Shown here: positions 58,064 to 64,000 of the stretch, piece by piece
How positions within the stretch are numbered: position 1 is the first letter of the stretch
Layout: each line of letters starts with the position of its first letter
Assembly (NCBI RefSeq): GCF_002929805.1
Contig: NZ_PJJM01000086.1
Location: 1 to 64,000 of the forward strand
Source: Cryobacterium sp. Y50
GTDB lineage: Bacteria; Actinomycetota; Actinomycetes; Actinomycetales; Microbacteriaceae
DNA: 64,000 nt
Reading direction: 5' to 3'
Notes under the pieces: generated by a model
Seen by the model: only the letters and a program-made list of their open reading frames with translations
Told to the model about the DNA's origin: nothing
Database searches by the model: none
Made by a program: the position numbers and the translations under genes

Positions 58064-58110
58064 GGGGTTTCCTTGCGGTATCGGGTGCAGCAATCTGATT
58101 CGTTGCCATG

Positions 58111-58329
58111 CTAGTAACGCCCCGTGAGTTCGACAACAGCCTCGAACCGCTCAGTGCGTCGCAATCGGGCCAGCTCGTGCGCGAATTCGACCCAACCACC
58201 CAGTTCGACCGGGTCACTCTGGCCCTTTTGTACCCCCTCAGCAGCGGCGGATCCGGAGCTGGAGCCGACCTGTGCGCCGCGGAAAGCCCACTTCGCACGC
58301 CCGTACCGTGAGGGCTGGCGCCCATGGAT
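58111..58329 (-). pseudogene. possible 5'-truncated gene ahead of the ABC exporter
   Basis: On the minus strand a frame without a start codon reads RQPSRYGRAKWAFRGAQVGS ... VELGGWVEFAHELARLRR ... FEAVVELTGRY and ends at TAG (58113-58111), 47 bp before drrA. The sequence is protein-like and begins directly after a TGA. The opposite strand also has a 67-codon frame, so the choice is not secure. If real, it is the remnant of a gene once in front of the exporter, perhaps its regulator. Confidence 0.3.
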
Positions 58330-58519
58330 TCATGGTCTACACGCCAGCTCACTGGCCCGCGGAGGCCTGATGAATGCTGCGCGGGCGAAAATTTCGAAGA
58401 TGCACACCCCGCCGGGGCGGGAGGGGGAGCCACCGATCTCAGCCGACTGCGTACCGAGGGGTTCTCGCTGGCCAGTCGCCAGCTGCCGATGACAGACAGT
58501 GCCGTCCTCGCTCCTGATC

Positions 58520-58714
58520 GAGCCGGTTGTGCTGACCGAGCCGGTTGTGCTGACCGAGCGGGAAAAGGAAGTCACGTCGATCGCCACACAATGCCCGAGC
58601 AAGGGGACATCGCCGAGTCGCCGTTTCTTTCGGTGCGCACGGTCGAATCGTATCTTTATCACGCGCGAGTCAAGGCCGGGCAGAAACTCGCGCGAAGTCC
58701 TCGCGAGCGTGTAG
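58520..58714 (+). pseudogene. remnant of a LuxR-type helix-turn-helix domain
   Basis: One frame reads VVLTEREKEVTSIA (58,544 onward), which matches LLTGREKEITILA of the intact regulator downstream. About 40 bp later another frame reads FLSVRTVESYLYHARVKAGQ, matching YVSVRTVESHLYQARVKTGQ. The recognition-helix part between them is lost, so an indel destroyed the domain. An 18 bp tandem duplication (GAGCCGGTTGTGCTGACC twice) stands just before. No full regulator is left in the surrounding 900 bp. Confidence 0.75.
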
Positions 58715-58879
58715 CGGGCGCTGGGGCCGCGGCGGCGGCATCCGCTCACCGTCTTGATGAACGACTCTGCGGCATTACCAGCGCCCACTAGCACAAGTTG
58801 AACAAAGGTCAGTTCTTTGACAGGAAAAACCAGTAGTCAGTTTCTCGATCCCAGTAGCCTAAGGACTCCCCGCCGGATC

Positions 58880-58928
58880 AATACCCCTCAAAAGTGGGTA
58901 TCGTAATGCTCAACATCTTTTTATAGGT
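58880..58928 (+). promoter_or_regulatory. LuxR gene promoter region with ATACCC/GGGTAT palindrome (site E)
   Basis: ATACCC (58880-58885) and GGGTAT (58895-58900) form an inverted repeat with a 9-base centre (CTCAAAAGT). About 20 bases further TATAGGT (58922-58928) could be a -10 box, 40 bp before the GTG start. The palindrome is of the same C/G type as at the pil and secretion promoters, which would allow autoregulation. Confidence 0.5.
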
Positions 58929-58969
58929 CCTGGCGCAAGGCGGTATGCATCGGCCGAACCGGGGGCGAC

Positions 58970-61552
58970 GTGGACGGCCAAAAGCACCAGGACGGGAAGC
59001 GGATGCCGGTCAACGCCCCCGCAACCGTTGGTCGGAATGCTCGGGGCATCGCCGACATCGTACAGTCGGGGCGCAGCGTCGTCATCTTCGGACCGCCTGG
59101 CTACGGCAAATCCCAGTTGCTCGGGTCGGTGGCAACGATACTGCGCTCGGATGGCGGCGACCCGGTCGATATCGCGGCCACCGCACTCTCGCACGCGGTA
59201 CCGTTTGGGTCGATCAGCAACGGCTCCAACCTGCGTCTCGCCCTCGCACTCGGTGGGACCAGGCCGGTCACCGCTACCCGGCTGCTGAAGTACGCGCGCG
59301 ATCACGGCCAGTGCGAGCGGCCGGTCATCAGCGTGGACGATGCGCACCTGCTCGATGCCCAGACCATGGATTGCCTGTATCGACTGGCCGTCGGGGGCGA
59401 GATCGTACTGCTTCTGGCGAGCGATCTGCTGCCGACCGGGCCGGCGACCGACGCTGCCACGGTTCGCCTGGTCGACGAGCTATGGGTCAAGGGCGGCGCC
59501 GACCGCGTCGACTTGGAAGCGCTCTCCCCCGCTGAATCGTCGGAGCTCGTAACCCACTTCGCTCCGACCGGTCAATTCGAACGCGGTGCTCGCGCGCTGC
59601 TGCACTCACGCAGCGGTGGGTCTCGAATGCTACTACGGGAGCTCACGGCCGAAGTCATGCGCCAGCAACAGCCGCCCGACGACCAGGAGCTGGTCTCCTT
59701 CTCACGATTCCCGCCGTCGCGGAGAATTCTCGATGTGGTGGCGCATCAATTGCGCGATCTGACGCCCGACCAATTCGCCGTGCTCGCCCTGATCGGCCGG
59801 TTGGATGGCATTTCTTACTCGCACGCGACTCTGCTGTGCCGCCCGGTAGCCCTGCGCGACCTGCTGCGTCGGGGCTTTCTACACCGACGGCCGGCCGGCC
59901 GGTTGCATGCCCCGACCATGTTCTCCGACGGCGCGCTGGCCGACTGTGATCCCGACCTACTACGGAACATGACGGCCCAAATCGTCGACCTGCTGCTGCT
60001 GGACCGCACGCACGGCGGCGTGATGACCTCGGCCGAGAGCCTCGTCATCGCCGATAGCTGGACGGTATCCGCTGCCCTGCTTCCCGAAGTACTCGACCGG
60101 TTGCCCGCTGACACCGTCGCCGATATTCTGCTCATCGCCGCCCAGCGCAGCGGCAGGCGAGGCCTCACTGACCGCTCATTGCTGCTCGCGAGCCTCGCTC
60201 TGCGGCTCGCCCCCGGGCTATCGACGCTGATCGAGTATTCTCGGGCCTTGGCCGGCGACGGCCGCCCGGCAGCAGCCCTGGCGGAATTGGCCGAGGCGGA
60301 AGAGTACCTGCGCATGCCGGCCGACGGCGTTGTGTTGCTGCGCTGGCTGCGCGAACTGGCAACCTTCGGCGTCATGACCGGCATCGATTTTGCTGCGCTG
60401 CATGTACGGGCGGCAGGCTGGTTTACCGGCGACCCCACGATGGCCGGTGAGTTGGCCTTCATTAGCCTGACCGAAACGGTGCAGAATCAGCAGTGGCCGC
60501 TCGCGGTCACCGCCGGTCAAAGCCTCGCTCGCACGCCCGGCTACGACACCGTCACCCGCATTCACGCGGCCTGCCTGACAGCCTTAAGCCTCGCCCAGCT
60601 GGGGCGCGCCGTCGAAGCAGTGCGCCTGCTTGATCTCGCTACCGACCTCAATGAGCGCGACCGGTCGCTCCGCGAATCGGATGTGTACTCGGCTGAGGGT
60701 TTAGCCCTGGAGATTTTTCAGACCGACGCCGCCATCCGTTGCCTGACCTGTTTCGACCGTTCCGGCGCACTCGAGGAGGTGGACGGTTGGATCACCAGCG
60801 CCATCCGCCAGGGGGACCTGGGCAGCTTGGCGCTGCTGGGCTTCGTCGGCGGAGAATTGAGCCGGCCGGCCGGGAGCGAACAGGACCGCTGGCAGCCGTG
60901 GCTGCAATGCCTGCGCGCGACTTCGCTCGCCCGGCTGGGGCTGATGGCGGCGGCATCCGCTGCCCGCAGGTCAACGACGACCGACCGGTTCGATCTGGGG
61001 TTTCTGCTCAATTCGGGCACCGACAGCGCCCAGCTACTGGCCGTCTACCTCTACGAAACGGCCGGTAATCGTTCCCCCATCATTCGTTCCTGGCTGATCG
61101 AGATCTTCGTGCAGCTCGGGCAGCCCGTTGGCCACGTGACGCGACTGCTCACCGAGCGAGACGGCGAAACGGATGCCCGCAGCGCGTCGATCGCTGTCGA
61201 TGCACCGAGCGTTTCAAACGTGGGCTCGAGCGTTCCGAACGGCGCAGCGACCAGGCCGGCTCTGGAACCAACCGACAGCGCGAAACGCACTGAGTCGTTC
61301 GTGGCCTCCGACGGCGCTCGCTTGTTGACCGGGAGGGAGAAAGAGATCACCATACTGGCCGAGCGAGGCCTGACCAACCGACAGATCGCGACTGCACTCT
61401 ACGTATCGGTACGCACGGTTGAGTCCCACCTCTACCAGGCGAGAGTCAAGACCGGGCAGCGCCCGCGAGCGGGGCGCGCGCCCGTTACGGTTTTGATCCC
61501 CGGGGCCTCAGCCACCGATCTGGACGACGAGATCACTGACTCCGTCGCCTGA
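58970..61552 (+). CDS. large ATP-binding LuxR-family transcriptional regulator
   Basis: 860 residues, of the LAL (MalT-like) size class. N-terminal P-loop NTPase: Walker A IFGPPGYGKSQLL (about 39-51), Walker B PVISVDDAHLL (about 117-127), then winged-helix and long helical TPR-like region. The C-terminal LuxR helix-turn-helix (about 785-845) reads TGREKEITILAERGLTNRQI followed by ATALYVSVRTVESHLYQARV. Start GTG at 58970; GGGGG stands close before it. Regulators of this kind bind short inverted repeats upstream of targets and respond to ligands via the NTPase and TPR parts. A degraded copy of its DNA-binding domain lies upstream. Ends at a strong hairpin. Confidence 0.92.
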   Translation: MDGQKHQDGKRMPVNAPATVGRNARGIADIVQSGRSVVIFGPPGYGKSQLLGSVATILRSDGGDPVDIAATALSHAVPFGSISNGSNLRLALALGGTRPVTATRLLKYARDHGQCERPVISVDDAHLLDAQTMDCLYRLAVGGEIVLLLASDLLPTGPATDAATVRLVDELWVKGGADRVDLEALSPAESSELVTHFAPTGQFERGARALLHSRSGGSRMLLRELTAEVMRQQQPPDDQELVSFSRFPPSRRILDVVAHQLRDLTPDQFAVLALIGRLDGISYSHATLLCRPVALRDLLRRGFLHRRPAGRLHAPTMFSDGALADCDPDLLRNMTAQIVDLLLLDRTHGGVMTSAESLVIADSWTVSAALLPEVLDRLPADTVADILLIAAQRSGRRGLTDRSLLLASLALRLAPGLSTLIEYSRALAGDGRPAAALAELAEAEEYLRMPADGVVLLRWLRELATFGVMTGIDFAALHVRAAGWFTGDPTMAGELAFISLTETVQNQQWPLAVTAGQSLARTPGYDTVTRIHAACLTALSLAQLGRAVEAVRLLDLATDLNERDRSLRESDVYSAEGLALEIFQTDAAIRCLTCFDRSGALEEVDGWITSAIRQGDLGSLALLGFVGGELSRPAGSEQDRWQPWLQCLRATSLARLGLMAAASAARRSTTTDRFDLGFLLNSGTDSAQLLAVYLYETAGNRSPIIRSWLIEIFVQLGQPVGHVTRLLTERDGETDARSASIAVDAPSVSNVGSSVPNGAATRPALEPTDSAKRTESFVASDGARLLTGREKEITILAERGLTNRQIATALYVSVRTVESHLYQARVKTGQRPRAGRAPVTVLIPGASATDLDDEITDSVA

Positions 61553-61586
61553 GCCAGCAATCCCTTCCGGGCCCGTGATAGGTCAT

Positions 61587-61611
61587 GGGCCCACATTCCG
61601 AAGGTGGGCCC
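61587..61611. terminator. bidirectional terminator
   Basis: GGGCCCAC (61587-61594) and GTGGGCCC (61604-61611) form an 8 bp stem between the convergent LuxR and GNAT-AAA genes; a further GGGCCC at 61569 could form an alternative stem. Confidence 0.75.
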
Positions 61612-61625
61612 GGGCATCCGTTTGA

Positions 61626-62912
61626 CTACAATCGGGCAAGACGCTCGATGTCTTCGAGGAACTCGGCCGCGACCTCGGCGGAGACGGTCATGCGCGTCTC
61701 CGAGATGGCCGTGACATAGTCTTCGGTGCGCGGCCCATTGATCGCCGGACCGTCGTCGGCTGAGTACAGCGCCTTCTCGAGGGCGTGCTGAGACGCCCGA
61801 TGCGCGGCATACTCAACGTCGGCGGGCGAGAATCCCTCGCTCTTTTCGACCAGTACCGCAAGGTCGACCTCGTCGGACACCGCCTCGGGGATATAGCGCT
61901 CCCAGATAGCCTGACGCGCGGCGACATCCGGTAATCCGATCGGCACGACGTAGTCGAACCGGCCGTGACGCAAGAAAGCGGAGTCGAGCGCGCGAATAAA
62001 GTTGGTCGCACAGACCAGCAGGCGCCCGGGCTGGTCACGGAAGGCGGGGATAATCTTGAGCAGTTCGTTGGTCACGCCCTGCATCGCCGATGGTGGTTCG
62101 CCTGATCGCTGGGACGCGATCTCTTCGACCTCGTCGATGAACACCACCGCGTGTTCGAGCTCCGAGATCTTCAGGAACGTTTCGCGCAACGCTCCGGCCA
62201 GGCCTTGCGGGTCGGCCGCCAGGCGCGATGGGAACACCTCGATGAATGACCATTCCAGGCGAGAAGCGATCGCCTTGGCGAAGGTGGTCTTTCCCGTGCC
62301 GGGAGGGCCGAACAGCACGACCGCTTTGGGCGGAGAAACACCGTATCGCTCGGCCAGTTCGGGTTTGGCCAGGGGCATGACCAGTCGGCGTTCGAGGAGT
62401 TCCTTCTCGCGCGCCATGCCGCCGACCTTCTGCCAGAGGTCGCGGGGCAGCACGCGGCCGCCGAGCTCGCCGAGCAGCTTGAGCTCCTCGCGCTGAACTG
62501 GAATGTGTCGTTCGAAATAGCGCAGGTTCTTCTTGACCTCGAAGCCGCGGTTGAGAAACGCGTCGACCTTGGTCTCGGATTCGGGCATGAGCGCGGACAG
62601 CTTGGTCATGCCGTGCGGCGCCATACGGGCTTCGAGCGCGGCGAGCATAGCCGTTCCGATGCCCTGGCTCTGCCATTTTTCCGCGGTCGCCAGAAAGACG
62701 ATCCAGCCCTGCGCGTGCGCGGCGCGGCCGACGGCGGCACCGACCAACTCATCTCCGTGCAGGGCTACGACGGCATGGTCCTTCTGGCAGGAGGCGAGCA
62801 CCTCGGACAGGCCGTAAACCGGCTCGGTGTCGGCGGCCTTGATCTCGTCCCACAGGCGCAGAATGCCGTCCAGATCGTCGGAGTGAAAATCGCGCAGTCG
62901 CCAGCCAGTCAT
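61626..62912 (-). CDS. GNAT acetyltransferase - AAA+ ATPase fusion protein
   Basis: 428 residues. Residues 1-135: GNAT domain (RDFHSDDLDGILRLWDEI, VGAAVGRAAHAQGWIVFLAT, acetyl-CoA loop KWQSQGIGTAML, NRGFEVKK). Residues 150-428: AAA+ domain of the FtsH/Vps4/CDC48 kind with GPPGTGKTTF (202-211), Walker B HAVVFIDEVEE (254-264), sensor 1 LVCATNF and Arg finger FLRHGRFDYVVP. This suggests an ATPase that handles protein substrates and acetylates them. There is no protease domain. Codon use is like the neighbours. It converges with the LuxR gene. Confidence 0.9.
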   Translation of the reverse strand: MTGWRLRDFHSDDLDGILRLWDEIKAADTEPVYGLSEVLASCQKDHAVVALHGDELVGAAVGRAAHAQGWIVFLATAEKWQSQGIGTAMLAALEARMAPHGMTKLSALMPESETKVDAFLNRGFEVKKNLRYFERHIPVQREELKLLGELGGRVLPRDLWQKVGGMAREKELLERRLVMPLAKPELAERYGVSPPKAVVLFGPPGTGKTTFAKAIASRLEWSFIEVFPSRLAADPQGLAGALRETFLKISELEHAVVFIDEVEEIASQRSGEPPSAMQGVTNELLKIIPAFRDQPGRLLVCATNFIRALDSAFLRHGRFDYVVPIGLPDVAARQAIWERYIPEAVSDEVDLAVLVEKSEGFSPADVEYAAHRASQHALEKALYSADDGPAINGPRTEDYVTAISETRMTVSAEVAAEFLEDIERLARL

Positions 62913-62958
62913 AATGAACCTCGCATCGTTGGGTGTGCTGCCAATCTATTGCACCGGG

Positions 62959-64000
62959 TCAGGCGCGAAAGACGGCGGCAAGGATGCCCGGCAGCCGGCG
63001 CATCGAGGGACGCGCGGCGAATTCGGTCAGCAGGCGGGCGGTAGACGCGCCACTTCGGGCTGACACGAACCACGGAGGCTTCGGCAGCAGCGCCCACTCC
63101 CCGTGCACGATCGAGTGCGGAAACGGCCGAAAAGGCCCCCACACGACGGTGCGCTCCACGTCATCGAGCAGCAGAGCATTGTGCACCACGCCGATGCCGC
63201 TCTGCACGTCGCTGAGGGTATGCCCCGGAAACGCACCCCACGGCGCCGCCGCTGACAGAAACCCGACGCCGGTCCATGCGTTGATCGCAATGGTCCCGTA
63301 GTGCAGGCGCGCCACGGCCTGCTCAAACCCGGCTCCGAGCCGCCGAATACTGCTTGGCGACCCGAGAATATTCGCGCCGAGCGTGCCCAGAAAGTCGCGG
63401 TTGACGGTCTCGACGGCCGTGTCGAGAAACGCCTGGCCGGTGCCGGGAAGTTCGACGACGCCGAGCACCGGCGCGAAGTATTCAGTTCTGAGCATATCTT
63501 CCGGCACAGCGGATGCCCGCGCCTCGGCTGAGTCCACACCATCCGTTTGCGGTGCTTCACGACTCGCCTCGGCCGGTACAGCTGACTTCGCTGCCACGAG
63601 CAGGCGCCCGCCAGGGATCGACCGCGCGGCCGGGTAGGCGGTGCGGGCTGCGAGCATCCGCTCATCACTGCCGGGGTACCAGGCTGGCCGAGCCGGTGCG
63701 GAAGCAAGGGCAGCCTCGACCGCGTCCAGAAACGCGTTCTTCTGCGGCCAGGCTGCGCTGAGCACGAGCACCTGCCCGGCGATGCAGTTGTAGCCGCCAT
63801 TGTGCAGCCGCATGGTGGCGACGTGTTCGGCCTGATAGCGCAGGTCGCGGGCACTCCACCGGCCCGGCAGTACGAGGATCGGCGAAACACCGCCGAGTTC
63901 GCTGGTGATCGGTTTGGTCAGGCGCGGGGCATCCGTTTTCGCACCGGCGAACACGATGGCGTCGTGGGTGGTCGCGCTGCCGGTAATGTGCACGTGGCCG
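62959..64000 (-). CDS. aldehyde dehydrogenase family protein (5' end outside window)
   Basis: The C-terminal 345 or so residues of an NAD(P)-dependent aldehyde dehydrogenase. Seen: ITGSATTHDAIVFAG, catalytic-base Glu in TSELGGVSPILVL, nucleophile Cys in HNGGYNCIAGQVLV, and TEYFAPVLGVVELPGTG. It includes an unusual insertion (about 40 residues, AAKSAVPAEASREAPQTDG) and the C-terminus LPKPPWFVSARSGASTARLL. The start lies beyond position 64,000, so the apparent start near 63,993 is internal. Substrate unknown. Confidence 0.88.
   Translation of the reverse strand, partial: GHVHITGSATTHDAIVFAGAKTDAPRLTKPITSELGGVSPILVLPGRWSARDLRYQAEHVATMRLHNGGYNCIAGQVLVLSAAWPQKNAFLDAVEAALASAPARPAWYPGSDERMLAARTAYPAARSIPGGRLLVAAKSAVPAEASREAPQTDGVDSAEARASAVPEDMLRTEYFAPVLGVVELPGTGQAFLDTAVETVNRDFLGTLGANILGSPSSIRRLGAGFEQAVARLHYGTIAINAWTGVGFLSAAAPWGAFPGHTLSDVQSGIGVVHNALLLDDVERTVVWGPFRPFPHSIVHGEWALLPKPPWFVSARSGASTARLLTEFAARPSMRRLPGILAAVFRA

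Overview
The window looks like a chromosomal segment of a high-GC Gram-positive actinobacterium, most likely a member of the Microbacteriaceae. The grounds are strong G/C preference at third codon positions, GTG and TTG starts, many ATGA/GTGA/TAATG overlaps between neighbouring genes, apparently leaderless -10 boxes, and an actinobacterial type of RpoB/RpoC. I see no tRNA, rRNA or CRISPR array. The species cannot be told from this sequence alone.

Positions 153 to about 33,500 are almost entirely minus-strand genes for surface and secretion machinery. Read in the direction of transcription (right to left), they begin with a type VII secretion ATPase of the FHA-FtsK (EssC/EccC) kind, two WXG100-like proteins and a truncated effector-like gene. 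A badly decayed stretch follows (effector tail, small membrane protein, immunity-like gene). Next is a tight operon: Ser/Thr kinase, 2006-residue Ig-like surface protein, MoxR ATPase, DUF58 protein, transglutaminase-like membrane protein, FHA protein, PP2C phosphatase and a tail-anchored protein with four 'DDT-x-IV' repeats. After that come pilB-pilT-pilC and then pilA-pilV-pilW-pilX-pilD-pilM-pilN-pilO, a near-complete monoderm type IV pilus set. The kinase, phosphatase and FHA proteins suggest that threonine phosphorylation links or controls these machines. The transglutaminase-like protein has lost two of its three catalytic residues.

Positions 33,900-41,800 hold rpoC and rpoB (minus strand, both with TTG starts), a strong terminator after rpoC and a well-formed promoter before rpoB. 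Positions 41,800-58,060 are ordinary accessory and housekeeping genes: spermidine-synthase-like protein, TPR protein, sugar dehydrogenase lipoprotein, SprT protease, EVE protein, DUF1684, DEAD-box helicase, GNAT, nucleoside hydrolase, NUDIX, esterase, DUF5997/LysR-like pair, VOC protein and a DrrAB-type ABC exporter. Three roughly 97-99 bp elements with terminal inverted repeats flank the TPR gene.

Positions 58,060-64,000 hold a degraded region with the remnant of a LuxR-type helix-turn-helix domain, an intact 860-residue ATP-binding LuxR regulator of the same kind, a GNAT-AAA+ fusion protein and the 3' part of an aldehyde dehydrogenase gene that runs off the right edge.

The most interesting cross-window signal is a CCCC-N(3 to 9)-GGGG type palindrome near TAGG(T/C)T-like -10 boxes. 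It lies ahead of pilB, pilA, the kinase operon, the WXG100 gene and the LuxR gene, with a similar one before the nucleoside hydrolase. It may be the operator of one regulon, possibly read by the LuxR protein. This is an inference from inspection only.
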